From assembly GCA_028820695.1 (NCBI GenBank), contig JAPPIB010000041.1:1-64000 (forward strand): 64,000 nucleotides of DNA, read 5' to 3'. The notes beneath the pieces were generated by a model. That model did not search any database, was not told the DNA's origin, and was given only the letters and a program-made list of their open reading frames with translations. This DNA comes from Acidiferrobacterales bacterium. Its GTDB lineage: Bacteria; Pseudomonadota; Gammaproteobacteria; Arenicellales; JAJDZL01. A program made the translations under genes and the position numbers. Positions 35,548 to 44,847 of the stretch are shown here, in pieces (the first letter of the stretch is position 1; each line of letters starts with the position of its first letter).

Positions 35548-37028
35548 ACACGGCGTCAGTCAGCGAAACGAACGGAAAACGGCTGAGTTGCCTGCTCGAC
35601 GGCTTGCTCGACATCAGTCAGGCTGACGATGTTCACATCGACAATCTTTGCCTCGACAGTCGCGATGTGAATTCGGGAAGCCTGTTTTTTGCCGTACCGG
35701 GCAGCCGCGAGGATGGACGCAGCCACATCCGGCAGGCACTGCAGTCCGGGGCCGGTGCCGTACTGTATGAAACACAAGGATGGACGTTCGATGGCGCGGA
35801 TGAGAGTCGCGTACTCGGCGTTACCGATCTTCGCCGTCACATCGGTCCGGTTGCAGATATCTTCTATGACCGGCCGTCCTCGAAGATGCATGTTGTGGGC
35901 CTTACCGGCACCAATGGCAAGTCGACCTGTGCAATGCTCACTGCCCAGGCACTGACACGGCTGGGCAGCAGCTGCGGTGTGATCGGCACGCTGGGCTATG
36001 GATTCCCGGATGAGCTCGCGCAAAGTTCCCTGACAACACCCGATCCGATATCACTTCAACAGAATCTGGCGACGCTTGTTCACCAGCATGCGCAATATGT
36101 GTGTCTGGAAGTCTCATCGCATTCCCTGGATCAGGCAAGGAATGAGGGCGTGCGCTTCGGCACCGTCGTCTTCACCAATCTGACCCGGGATCACCTGGAC
36201 TATCACCGAACCGAGGAAAACTATCGTGCCAGCAAGTCAAAGCTGTTTACGGAGTCATCAGCCGCGTGTGCGGTGTTGAACATTGATGATGTCTTCGGAC
36301 GATCACTGGTTGATCGTTCCACCGCTGAACGAAATGTAACTTACGGTTCGGGCGATGCTGAGGTGCGACTTGTGGATTGCCTCGCGGACATCGACGGGGT
36401 GTCGCTGGGGATTGGAATCGATGGGCGGACGATCACTGTGCGCAGTCACCTGCTGGGCCGGGTCAATGCCATGAATATCCTGACGGTCGCTGCGGTACTG
36501 CACGCACTGCAATTCGATGTCGAGGATATCGAGCGTGGCCTGATGGATCTGAGGCCGATACCTGGTCGCATGGAGCGTTTTGTCGGAACCCCCGGACAGC
36601 CGACGGTATTTGTCGACTACGCACACACGCCAGACGGACTGGAAAACGCACTGACAAGCCTGCGCGAGCTGACTCGGGGTCGATTGTGGTGTGTTTTCGG
36701 CTGCGGCGGAGACCGCGACGCCGACAAACGACCGATGATGGGAGCAATTGCCGAGCGTTACGCAGATCGGATTGTCGTGACCGATGACAACCCGCGCAAC
36801 GAAAGTCCCGCGGGCATTGCCGGGCAGATCATGCAGGGGATGCGTTCGAAACACCAGGTCATTCACGAACGAGGCGACGCGATCCGCCACGCCATCGATC
36901 AGGCGGAACCACTGGATACGGTATTGATCGCCGGCAAGGGACATGAGACAACGCAAACCTATCGCAACGAGATTCGATCCTTCAGCGATAGGAATTTCGT
37001 GAGCCGGCTGATGGGGAGTGAGGCATGA
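35544..37028 (+). CDS. murE: UDP-MurNAc-L-Ala-D-Glu:meso-DAP ligase MurE
   Basis: A 494-residue cytoplasmic Mur ligase that adds the third residue of the stem peptide using ATP. The ATP loop GTNGKSTCAM, the central-domain SSHSLDQARNEG and the C-terminal domain with TDDNPRNESP are visible; the DNPR motif selects meso-diaminopimelate, so the cell wall is of the Gram-negative type. ATGA overlaps link it to ftsI upstream and murF downstream, indicating coupled translation. Confidence 0.96.
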   Translation: MNTASVSETNGKRLSCLLDGLLDISQADDVHIDNLCLDSRDVNSGSLFFAVPGSREDGRSHIRQALQSGAGAVLYETQGWTFDGADESRVLGVTDLRRHIGPVADIFYDRPSSKMHVVGLTGTNGKSTCAMLTAQALTRLGSSCGVIGTLGYGFPDELAQSSLTTPDPISLQQNLATLVHQHAQYVCLEVSSHSLDQARNEGVRFGTVVFTNLTRDHLDYHRTEENYRASKSKLFTESSAACAVLNIDDVFGRSLVDRSTAERNVTYGSGDAEVRLVDCLADIDGVSLGIGIDGRTITVRSHLLGRVNAMNILTVAAVLHALQFDVEDIERGLMDLRPIPGRMERFVGTPGQPTVFVDYAHTPDGLENALTSLRELTRGRLWCVFGCGGDRDADKRPMMGAIAERYADRIVVTDDNPRNESPAGIAGQIMQGMRSKHQVIHERGDAIRHAIDQAEPLDTVLIAGKGHETTQTYRNEIRSFSDRNFVSRLMGSEA

Positions 37029-38371
37029 TGGATATGCAAGTCGTCGCTCAGGCCGTCAACGGTGTACATGTCGGAGTCAATTCCTGGATTCACGGTGTCA
37101 GCACCGACTCGCGAACGATTGCGGATGGCAGCCTTTTTGTCGCTTTGCGAGGGGATAGATTTGACGGCCATGAGTTTGTGCGAGATGCCGTCGATTCAGG
37201 TGCGGCCGGGGCAATGGTCGAACAGTCGATGGATGTCACCGTACCTCAAGTGGTGGTCGAGGATACCGAAGTCGCACTCGGTCAGCTGGCCGCCGATTGG
37301 CGCGGCAGATTCGATACGCCTGTGATCGCGGTAACCGGATCGAACGGCAAGACAACAGTGAAGGAGCTCATCGGTACCATCCTGGGTGAGGCGTCATCAA
37401 CGCTCGTTTCTTCGGGGAATTTCAACAATTCGATCGGACTTCCGCTTTCGTTGTTGCGGTTCAGGGAATCTCACAGATTTGCGGTCGTTGAGATCGGAAT
37501 GAATCAGATCGGCGAGATACGCAACCTGTCGCAAATCGCGCGTCCTGACATTGCGGTAATCACCAACGCCGGCTTCGCGCATCTCGAACACCTCCAGTCG
37601 GTTCAGCAGGTTGCGATCGAAAAAGGCAGTCTGATGAGCGCACTCGACAGCGATGGCGTCGCGGTACTCAATCGGGACGATGAATATTTTGCCTACTGGA
37701 AAAATGAGGCTGCCGGACGGCGTGTGATCTCGTTCGGACTCAGTGCCGACGCGGACGTCTATGCGCAGTTCAAGCCACTTCAATTCAGTTCTGTTGTGCA
37801 TCTTGAGACCGAGCTCGGTGTCATTGAGGCGGAACTGAAACTTGCCGGCGCGCATAACGTGATCAATGCGTCGGCCGCGGTTGCCGCCGCGATCGGCGCT
37901 GGAGCGGGTTGCGGGGAAATCGCCGCTGGACTCGAAAAGATGCGGGCTGTTTGCGGCCGGTTGCAACTGCGAACACACTGTGCAGGTGGCAGTCTTGTGG
38001 ACGACACCTACAATGCCAATCCTGATTCAGTTGCGGTTGCATTGAAGGTGCTGGGAGATTTCGCCGGCGACCGACGTCTGGTCATTGGCGATATGTTCGA
38101 ACTGGGCGCGAATGTGGATGAATTTCATAGGGATATTGGGACACAGGCGCGAGCGGCCGGTGTCGGAAGACTCTATGCGGTCGGGGAATATTGCAGGAAT
38201 GCGGTACGGGAATTCGGCCGCGGCGCAACCCACTACGAGAATCAACAGGACCTGATCGAGGACCTGATGGGGACTCTGGATTCGACCACGGTCGTTCTGG
38301 TCAAGGGCTCGCATGGGATGAGAATGGAGCATGTAGCAAACGCACTGTGTACCGGGGGTGCGACATGCTGA
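37025..38371 (+). CDS. murF: UDP-MurNAc-tripeptide:D-Ala-D-Ala ligase MurF
   Basis: A 448-residue cytoplasmic ligase that adds D-Ala-D-Ala to the stem peptide. The N-terminal domain has GVSTDSRTI, the ATP loop is TGSNGKTTVKE, and the later motifs NFNNSIGLPLS, EIGMNQIGEI and the DDTYNANPDS segment are typical of MurF. It shares its last bases with the mraY start (ATGCTGA). A D-Ala-D-Ala ligase (ddl), which makes the substrate, is not in this cluster. Confidence 0.96.
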   Translation: MMDMQVVAQAVNGVHVGVNSWIHGVSTDSRTIADGSLFVALRGDRFDGHEFVRDAVDSGAAGAMVEQSMDVTVPQVVVEDTEVALGQLAADWRGRFDTPVIAVTGSNGKTTVKELIGTILGEASSTLVSSGNFNNSIGLPLSLLRFRESHRFAVVEIGMNQIGEIRNLSQIARPDIAVITNAGFAHLEHLQSVQQVAIEKGSLMSALDSDGVAVLNRDDEYFAYWKNEAAGRRVISFGLSADADVYAQFKPLQFSSVVHLETELGVIEAELKLAGAHNVINASAAVAAAIGAGAGCGEIAAGLEKMRAVCGRLQLRTHCAGGSLVDDTYNANPDSVAVALKVLGDFAGDRRLVIGDMFELGANVDEFHRDIGTQARAAGVGRLYAVGEYCRNAVREFGRGATHYENQQDLIEDLMGTLDSTTVVLVKGSHGMRMEHVANALCTGGATC

Positions 38372-39456
38372 CACATTTTTTCCTTTCGATGGCAGGTGAG
38401 CATACCTGGTTGAACATCTTTCGCTACGTCACTTTCCGAGGTGTCCTGGCAGTGATGACCGCACTGGCTCTGGGTGTGTTTGTATTCCCTTACACCATTC
38501 GGAAACTCACGCAGTATTCGATCGGCGAGGTGACAAGGGATGACGATGTGCCGATGCACTCCGGCAAGGGCGGCACGCCAACGATGGGCGGTGTCATCAT
38601 CATCCTCTCAGTGTGCATCGCAGTCCTGCTATGGGCGGATCTGAACGTGCGATTTGTGTGGATCGTGCTGATGGGGATGCTTGGATTTGCTGTCATCGGG
38701 TTTATCGATGATTGGATCAAGTTGAAAAGTGTCATCAACGGCACCCCGCGCGGCCTCAGTGTTCGCGTCAAGCTGCTGATGCAGATCGTGACTGCGGCTG
38801 TTATTGCGCTGGCCCTGTACATGACCGCGACATCGCCGGTGGATACGGCATATATCGTTCCGGTTCTCAAGGACATATCGCTCGATTTCGGTATCTGGTT
38901 CATACCGCTGACGATGTTGGTCATCGTCGCGACCAGCAACGCCACCAATCTGACAGATGGCCTGGACGGTCTCGCTATTTTGCCGATCGTCATGGTTGCC
39001 GGTGGTTTGGGAGTGTTCAGTTATGCAACCGGTCACTCCGTGTTTTCGCAATACCTTGCGATTCCGTTTATCGAGGGCGCGGGTGAGCTGGCAATTTTTT
39101 GTGCATCAATCGTAGGCGGTGGTCTGGCGTTTTTGGCATTCAACTGTCATCCCGCCCAGATTTTCATGGGTGACGTCGGAGCGCTTGCTCTGGGAACTGC
39201 CATCGCAGTTGTCGCCGTGGCGGTCCGACAGGAATTGGTGCTGTTCGTGATGGGGGGACTGTTTGTACTGGAAGCTGTATCAGTGATCACACAGGTCATT
39301 TCATACAAGCTGTTCGGTCGGCGGATCTGGCTGATGTCACCCCTGCATCATCATCTGGAACTGAAGCAATGGCCCGAGACCCGGATTACTGTCCGGCTTT
39401 GGATTGTTTCGTTTGTGCTGGTTCTGAGCGGACTGGCGACATTGAAAATAAGATAA
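38365..39456 (+). CDS. mraY: Phospho-MurNAc-pentapeptide translocase MraY
   Basis: A 363-residue inner-membrane enzyme with about ten helices that transfers phospho-MurNAc-pentapeptide to undecaprenyl phosphate, making lipid I. The conserved cytoplasmic loops are present: GKGGTPTMGG, GFIDDWIKL, NATNLTDGLDGLA, FNCHPAQIFMGDVGALALG and MSPLHHHLELK. GDVGA replaces the more common GDTGS near the Mg site. The frame is open further upstream inside murF, but the ATG at 38365 starts at the family position. Confidence 0.96.
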   Translation: MLTHFFLSMAGEHTWLNIFRYVTFRGVLAVMTALALGVFVFPYTIRKLTQYSIGEVTRDDDVPMHSGKGGTPTMGGVIIILSVCIAVLLWADLNVRFVWIVLMGMLGFAVIGFIDDWIKLKSVINGTPRGLSVRVKLLMQIVTAAVIALALYMTATSPVDTAYIVPVLKDISLDFGIWFIPLTMLVIVATSNATNLTDGLDGLAILPIVMVAGGLGVFSYATGHSVFSQYLAIPFIEGAGELAIFCASIVGGGLAFLAFNCHPAQIFMGDVGALALGTAIAVVAVAVRQELVLFVMGGLFVLEAVSVITQVISYKLFGRRIWLMSPLHHHLELKQWPETRITVRLWIVSFVLVLSGLATLKIR

Positions 39457-39469
39457 GAGAGGTATGGTC

Positions 39470-40831
39470 ATGCAAGCAACGCAAAATACTATAGGTAATT
39501 CGGTACCAAGTGCTGTTGTCGTTGGATTGGGGAAGAACAGCATCTCCTGCGCAGCCTATCTGATTGATGAAGGCTGGGACGTGGAGATGCTTGACGTGAA
39601 GCCACATCCGCAGCTGGAACGACTGGCCGAGTCGGAATTGCCCGGCATCATGATCCATTCGGAAGTGGATCCGTACGCCTTCATGAATGCGAACATGGTC
39701 GTCACCACCCGCGTGATGACGGGACAGTATTCACAAGTTGCTCAAATCGCCAGCGAATATGGATGTCGCACCGTTACCAGCCTGGAACTTTTCTTCGAAC
39801 GCTCGACAAAGCCTGTTGTGGCAATAGTCGGAAGCAATGGAAAGAGTACGGTGCTGGCATTGGTGGATGCGATTGCCAACCGTCAGGGACGCGCAACCTG
39901 TATCGACGCAAAATACGGCTATCCGTTCCTGGACCTGCTGGATGCGGATCAACCGGATGTCTACGTAATGGAACTGTCTGCCCAACAGCTGGCCCAGGTC
40001 CATTCAATCAGTCCTGACATCATCACGATTCTCAACCATTCGGCGGATAACGGTGCGGTGACGTCTATCGATACTGTGAAGCGGGTCGCCCGCAATGCCG
40101 ATTTGCGGATTGTGAACCGTGATGATCCGGCGTTCTCCAGTGCGGACCTCAAGGGGGCGCGCATTGAGTTCGGCCGCAGCGGTCCGAAGAGTGAATCAGA
40201 CTACGGTATCCTGACTGAAGGAAAGTCGCGCTGGGTCGTAAAAGGCACGGAAAAACTGATCAGGACCAATCATTGCGCGTTGCAGGGAAGTCACAATGAA
40301 CTCAACATTGTGGCGGCGTGTGCGCTCGCCGAAACGATCGGCTACGCCCCATCGGTGGCGCGAAACGCAATCAAGAATTTCAAGGCGCTGCCGTACAGCT
40401 GCGAGGATGAGGGTCGCAGGAATGGTATCCGCTGGGTGAATGATGCCAGATCGACGAATGTCGATTCCACGATCGCTGCAATCGAGCATTCCAAAGGGAA
40501 TGTAGTGCTGATTGCGGGTGGTCTGAGCCAGGGCGATGACTTCGCCAAGGTGGCCAGAAAGGTCAACGGAAAACTGACAGGTTGTGTGCTCTTTGGCTGC
40601 GACGGCTGGAAACTCAACCAGTCGTTCGATAGCGTCAAGAACAAGGAACTGGTCGAAAGCATCGATGATGCGATCGTCGCGGCTGAACAGATCGCGAGTG
40701 AGGGCGACTGTGTGGTGTTTTCTCCGGGTTGTGTCAGTCACGATATGTTTTCGGACTACCAACAGCGCGGTGAAACTTTCAGCAAGGCTCTGCAGACTCA
40801 TTTTGATGGTAACAACACTGACACAATCTAA
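39470..40831 (+). CDS. murD: UDP-MurNAc-L-alanine:D-glutamate ligase MurD
   Basis: A 453-residue cytoplasmic Mur ligase that adds D-Glu to UDP-MurNAc-L-Ala. The N-terminal Rossmann part begins VVVGLGKNSIS, the ATP loop is VGSNGKSTV, followed by ELSAQQLAQ, ILNHSADN and the C-terminal NDARSTNVDSTIAAIE and FSPGCVSHDMF motifs. Sequence is more diverged than its neighbours (GKS instead of GKT in the loop; Asn in LNHSAD where LNxTxDH is usual), but motif order and place between mraY and ftsW fix the identity. AAGAGAGG at 39455-39462 favours the ATG at 39470 over 39464. Confidence 0.92.
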   Translation: MQATQNTIGNSVPSAVVVGLGKNSISCAAYLIDEGWDVEMLDVKPHPQLERLAESELPGIMIHSEVDPYAFMNANMVVTTRVMTGQYSQVAQIASEYGCRTVTSLELFFERSTKPVVAIVGSNGKSTVLALVDAIANRQGRATCIDAKYGYPFLDLLDADQPDVYVMELSAQQLAQVHSISPDIITILNHSADNGAVTSIDTVKRVARNADLRIVNRDDPAFSSADLKGARIEFGRSGPKSESDYGILTEGKSRWVVKGTEKLIRTNHCALQGSHNELNIVAACALAETIGYAPSVARNAIKNFKALPYSCEDEGRRNGIRWVNDARSTNVDSTIAAIEHSKGNVVLIAGGLSQGDDFAKVARKVNGKLTGCVLFGCDGWKLNQSFDSVKNKELVESIDDAIVAAEQIASEGDCVVFSPGCVSHDMFSDYQQRGETFSKALQTHFDGNNTDTI

Positions 40832-41960
40832 AGACAGGGCAACCGCTCGCAGCGTGCTGTTCTTCGATCCGACGCTGCTGATTGTCTACCTGCTTCTGGT
40901 TGCCGTGGGCATTGTCACCGCCTATTCGGCGACAATCGCACAGGCGTTTGAAGCGGGTGACTCATTCTTGTACATGAGGAAGAATCTGGTCAACCTGCTT
41001 TTTGCGCTGACCGCAATGCTGGTTGCATCGCTGATCCCGGTCCGCTTCTGGCAAAAAACAGCTCCGCTTCTGCTGCTGGGTGGAATCGGGTTGCTGGCCT
41101 TGGTTTTCGTGCCGTCGCTTGGAGTTGAGGTGAACGGCAGCAATCGCTGGATCAGGGTGGCAAACTTCAACTTCCAGCCATCAGAGATCGCCGAGCTTGC
41201 GTTCATCGTGTTTACCGCCGACTATATTTCTTCACGGCGCAATCAGCTGAACGCCACCATTGTGGGCATTCTCCCGATTCTTGGCGTGTTCTCGGTTTTT
41301 TCAATACTGCTTTTGCTGGAGCCCGACTTCGGCAGTACGGTTGTTCTCGGAGCAGCCTTGATGTGCCTGCTGTATCTCAATGGAATGCGACTTTCCCATA
41401 TGGCAATGATTGCAGGTGCTGGAGTACTTGCCATAGCGGTTCTTGTGGTGCTGGAGCCCTATCGGCTGACGCGGCTGCTGTCGTTCATGGATCCGTTCGA
41501 GGACCCGTTCGATACAGGCTTTCAGCTGACTCAGTCCCTGATCGCCTTCGGAAGGGGTGAGATTTTTGGTGTGGGGCTTGGAAACAGCGTGCAGAAACTG
41601 TTTTATCTGCCCTATGCGGGATCAGATTTCCTGCTGGCGATCATCGCCGAGGAACTTGGGTTCATAGGCATATTTGCCGTGATCTCGCTGTTTGTGGTAC
41701 TGACTTGGAGAATTTTCCGCATCGGCTGGCTGGCAGGCGCGACCGGAGACCATTTTGCGATGGTGATGTGTCAGGGAATCGCAATCCTGATCGCGGTATC
41801 TGCGATGATCAACATGGGTGTGAACATGGGAGTCCTGCCAACAAAGGGGCTTACCTTGCCGTTCATGAGTGAGGGCGGGACAAGTCTTATTGCCTACTCA
41901 GCTGCAATTGGAATGATCTTCTCGGTGGAGCGTCGGGCGCGGAGAGTGTCGGAACAATGA
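40806..41960 (+). CDS. ftsW: Lipid II glycosyltransferase FtsW
   Basis: A 384-residue SEDS-family membrane protein with about ten helices that polymerises septal glycan together with FtsI. Hallmarks are NGSNRWI in the first large loop, FQPSEIAELAF, the catalytic Asp in LLEPDFGSTVVLG, the big periplasmic loop QSLIAFGRGEIFGVGLGNSVQK, and PTKGLTLPFMSEGGTS. The frame is open into murD; the ATG at 40806 gives a normal cytoplasmic N-terminus and overlaps the murD stop by 26 bases. Confidence 0.95.
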   Translation: MVTTLTQSKDRATARSVLFFDPTLLIVYLLLVAVGIVTAYSATIAQAFEAGDSFLYMRKNLVNLLFALTAMLVASLIPVRFWQKTAPLLLLGGIGLLALVFVPSLGVEVNGSNRWIRVANFNFQPSEIAELAFIVFTADYISSRRNQLNATIVGILPILGVFSVFSILLLLEPDFGSTVVLGAALMCLLYLNGMRLSHMAMIAGAGVLAIAVLVVLEPYRLTRLLSFMDPFEDPFDTGFQLTQSLIAFGRGEIFGVGLGNSVQKLFYLPYAGSDFLLAIIAEELGFIGIFAVISLFVVLTWRIFRIGWLAGATGDHFAMVMCQGIAILIAVSAMINMGVNMGVLPTKGLTLPFMSEGGTSLIAYSAAIGMIFSVERRARRVSEQ

Positions 41961-43033
41961 ATACTGTGATAATCATGGCTGGCGGCACCGGTGGGCACAT
42001 CTATCCGGCATTGGCTGTTGGTACAGCCTTGCGGGATCGCGGTGTGAAGGTCTTCTGGATGGGTGTTCGCGATGGCCTTGAATCCCGTCTTGCACGCGAT
42101 CAGGGATTCGAATTTGACTCGGTCAGGACCCAAGGCGTGTGGGGGAAGGGGGTCACACGCTGGTTGACGATGCCGCTGTGGCTATCGGTTGCGATCCTGC
42201 AGTGTGTCAGCATTATCTTGCGCCGAAGGCCGGATGCGCTCTTGGGGATGGGAGGCTATGTCTGCGGTCCCGGCGGTCTGGCTGGCTGGCTGCTTCGCCG
42301 TCCTTTGGTCATTCATGAATCTAATTTCATTCCCGGGTTGACCAATCGGGCGCTTGCGTTCCTCGCAACCCGTATTCTGACCGGTTTCGAGGATACAGCA
42401 ATTGCAGGCAGACCCATCTGGGTCGGCGTACCGGTCCGCGGGAGCATCATCGCGACAGGAGTCAGCCGCGATCTGTCCGATCTTGAGGCGCATCGCCCAC
42501 TGAATCTTCTCGTCGTCGGTGGCAGTCAGGGTGCGCAGAGTCTGAATGAGGGGCTTCCGCAGGCAGTTGCGGAACTTCCGGCAGATCTGATGCCGAAGAT
42601 AAGACATCAATCGGGGGCTGGACGCGGAGACGATACGGTACGACGTTATCGTATCCACGCAGTGGACGCTGAGGTCACCGAATACATCGACGATATGTCT
42701 GAAGCCTACCGGTGGGCTGACGTCATTGTCGCCCGTGCCGGCGCCATGTCGCTGGCAGAGATATCGGTGGTCGGACTGGCTGCGGTACTCGTGCCTTTCC
42801 CTTATGCGGCAAAAGATCATCAACGCATCAATGCCGAGATTTTTAAAGACAGGGACTGCGCCTTGGTCTGCATGGAAGGTGACCAGTTCATCCCGTGTCT
42901 GGTCGGGCATCTGAGGACGATTCTGGGCGACCGCGTGCTGATCCGAAAGATGTCGCAACGAATCCGGCAGATGGCGAGAACGGACTCGACTGAATTGGTC
43001 GCGACGAACTGTATTGACGTCATGCAATCATGA
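41957..43033 (+). CDS. murG: UDP-GlcNAc:lipid I N-acetylglucosaminyltransferase MurG
   Basis: A 358-residue peripheral membrane GT-B glycosyltransferase that makes lipid II. The N-terminal loop MAGGTGGHIYPALA, HESNFIPGLTNR, the linker VVGGSQGAQSLNE, and the donor-site segment with ARAGAMSLAEI and PFPYAAKDHQ are all in place. It overlaps ftsW by four bases (ATGA). In many relatives murC follows; here murB follows instead. Confidence 0.96.
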   Translation: MNTVIIMAGGTGGHIYPALAVGTALRDRGVKVFWMGVRDGLESRLARDQGFEFDSVRTQGVWGKGVTRWLTMPLWLSVAILQCVSIILRRRPDALLGMGGYVCGPGGLAGWLLRRPLVIHESNFIPGLTNRALAFLATRILTGFEDTAIAGRPIWVGVPVRGSIIATGVSRDLSDLEAHRPLNLLVVGGSQGAQSLNEGLPQAVAELPADLMPKIRHQSGAGRGDDTVRRYRIHAVDAEVTEYIDDMSEAYRWADVIVARAGAMSLAEISVVGLAAVLVPFPYAAKDHQRINAEIFKDRDCALVCMEGDQFIPCLVGHLRTILGDRVLIRKMSQRIRQMARTDSTELVATNCIDVMQS

Positions 43034-43043
43034 GTCGGCACCC

Positions 43044-43958
43044 ATGAAGGCATCAAATTTTCTGGATATACCCATGCATGGATTGAAAGGACAATTGCGA
43101 CAGGATGAGCCGATGAGTCGGCATACCAGCTGGCGAGCCGGCGGTTGTGCGAGCATGTTCTACACACCGAAAGGCAAGGATGACCTGGGAGAGTTCCTGA
43201 GTCGGGTGCCGGATGATGCTGACATCGCCTGGTGCGGCCTGGGCAGCAATATGCTGGTTCGAGATGGCGGGTTTCCGGGAGTTATGATTTCGACGCTGAA
43301 AGGGTTGAGCACATTGCACAAGGCAGGTGAGACGCAGGTGTATGCCGAAGCGGGTGTGCCGGGGGCGAAACTTGCGAAGTATTCGGTGGGAAATTCGCTT
43401 TGCGATGCTGAATTCATGGTCGGTATACCGGGTACTGTCGGCGGGGCGCTGGCAATGAACGCGGGTTGCTTCGGTGCGGAAACCTGGGACATTGTCGGTC
43501 ATGTCGATACGATCAACCGCAGCGGTGAGCAAAAAACGAAGGATCGCGATGAATTTGACTGGGGCTATCGGTATGTCGGCAAGGACAGTGATGAATGGTT
43601 TACCGGCGCACAGTTCCGCCTTACGCTGTGTGACGGCAACCTGGGCAAGGAGAACATCAGGCGGCTTTTGAAGACGCGATCGCAGACCCAGCCGATTCAG
43701 ACTGCGAATGCAGGGTCCGTGTTCCGAAATCCGCCCGGCGACTATGCGGCACGGCTGATCGAGACCGCCGGGCTGAAAAATTTTCAGATCGGTCAGGCCG
43801 GCATATCCGCGGTGCACGCGAATTTTATCGAAAACAAAGGCGAGGCGACAGCGAGTGATATTGAGAATCTGATTGATCATGCTGTCGAAGAGGTCGAACG
43901 GGTCCATGGGGTTCGACTAGAGCCTGAGGTCAGAATTATTGGAAGGACAACATCGTAA
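43044..43958 (+). CDS. murB: UDP-N-acetylenolpyruvoylglucosamine reductase MurB
   Basis: A 304-residue cytoplasmic flavoenzyme that reduces UDP-GlcNAc-enolpyruvate to UDP-MurNAc with NADPH. It is a type II MurB (without the extra loop of the E. coli enzyme): SRHTSWRAGG, the FAD site GLGSNMLVRDGG, GIPGTVGGALAMNAG, the catalytic Ser in GSVFRNPPGDYAARLIE and the Glu in EPEVRIIG. The ATG at 43044 gives the normal length. Its place between murG and ftsQ is known from alphaproteobacteria and some gammaproteobacteria, where murC usually precedes it. Confidence 0.95.
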   Translation: MKASNFLDIPMHGLKGQLRQDEPMSRHTSWRAGGCASMFYTPKGKDDLGEFLSRVPDDADIAWCGLGSNMLVRDGGFPGVMISTLKGLSTLHKAGETQVYAEAGVPGAKLAKYSVGNSLCDAEFMVGIPGTVGGALAMNAGCFGAETWDIVGHVDTINRSGEQKTKDRDEFDWGYRYVGKDSDEWFTGAQFRLTLCDGNLGKENIRRLLKTRSQTQPIQTANAGSVFRNPPGDYAARLIETAGLKNFQIGQAGISAVHANFIENKGEATASDIENLIDHAVEEVERVHGVRLEPEVRIIGRTTS

Positions 43959-43971
43959 GAGGGTGGCGAAA

Positions 43972-44832
43972 ATGAACAGGAATCAACGGTATCAAAATTT
44001 CGTGCAGCTGGTCCGCAAGAACAGTGCGGCCGGCAGTGAATCCTCGCGCGGCGGGGGAGTCATTGTTGTATCGATTCTGGCAGTTGTCATGTCGGCGGGC
44101 GCTATTTTCGGGTTGGGTGTGGACTATCTCCTGCATCCCCAGCGGTTTCCATTGAAACACATCAATGTTGAGGGAAAGTTGGTCAACACGCATCCCAGTC
44201 AGATACAGAATGCGATTGCGCAAGTGATCTCCTCCAGCAACATTCTGCAAGTGGATGTATCGAAGACCGTTGCCGCGGCACAGGCGTTACCCTGGGTGGA
44301 AAATGCATCCATCAGTCGAAGGTGGCCGGACACACTTGATGTACGAGTAAGCGAAAGAGTCATCAGCGCCCGCTGGAATTCCGACAGATGGCTGGATCAG
44401 ACAGGCGTCGCGGTGACTTTGCTAAACCATGCTGACGAGAGTCTTCCTGTTTTGCGCGGCGAAAATGGGTCCGGGAAGGAGGTGCTGAATGCGTATCGGA
44501 AATTCGAGAAGATTTTTCGCAACTACGGATTGGAAGTGACCGAGCTCTCAAGATCGGCAAGAGGAAGCTGGGATGTCGAGCTGCAGGCCGCCGAGTCCGA
44601 ACCGGCACCGGCGGGCGATTTGGTTGCAGGTGCAAACAGGATCAAGGTCATACTTGGACAGATTGACCCGGCAGCCAGAGTCGAGCGGTTTGGCCGATTG
44701 TATTCCGAATTACTTCACGATGTTGCTGAGCAGATTTCAGTGGTGGATATGCGCTATCCCGACGGAGTGGCGGTGCGCTGGATCGATGAAGAGCCCCGAT
44801 TGGATGGGGTCATCAAATTGAAAAATTCTTAA
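43972..44832 (+). CDS. ftsQ: Cell division protein FtsQ
   Basis: A 286-residue bitopic inner-membrane protein of the divisome that joins FtsL and FtsB. A basic cytoplasmic region is followed by one helix (about 26-48), a POTRA domain starting at FPLKHINVEGKL, and the FtsQ beta domain, with the PWVENASISRRWPDTLDVRVSE pattern seen as two conserved pieces. AAGAGGG (43957-43963) supports the ATG at 43972 over the earlier TTG at 43939. It lies between murB and ftsA. Confidence 0.93.
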   Translation: MNRNQRYQNFVQLVRKNSAAGSESSRGGGVIVVSILAVVMSAGAIFGLGVDYLLHPQRFPLKHINVEGKLVNTHPSQIQNAIAQVISSSNILQVDVSKTVAAAQALPWVENASISRRWPDTLDVRVSERVISARWNSDRWLDQTGVAVTLLNHADESLPVLRGENGSGKEVLNAYRKFEKIFRNYGLEVTELSRSARGSWDVELQAAESEPAPAGDLVAGANRIKVILGQIDPAARVERFGRLYSELLHDVAEQISVVDMRYPDGVAVRWIDEEPRLDGVIKLKNS

Positions 44833-44847
44833 CGGAGCGACAAGCAA

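Noticed and set aside
42182-43027. 281-codon minus-strand frame opposite murG
   Set aside because: Antisense shadow; murG motifs are complete on the other strand.
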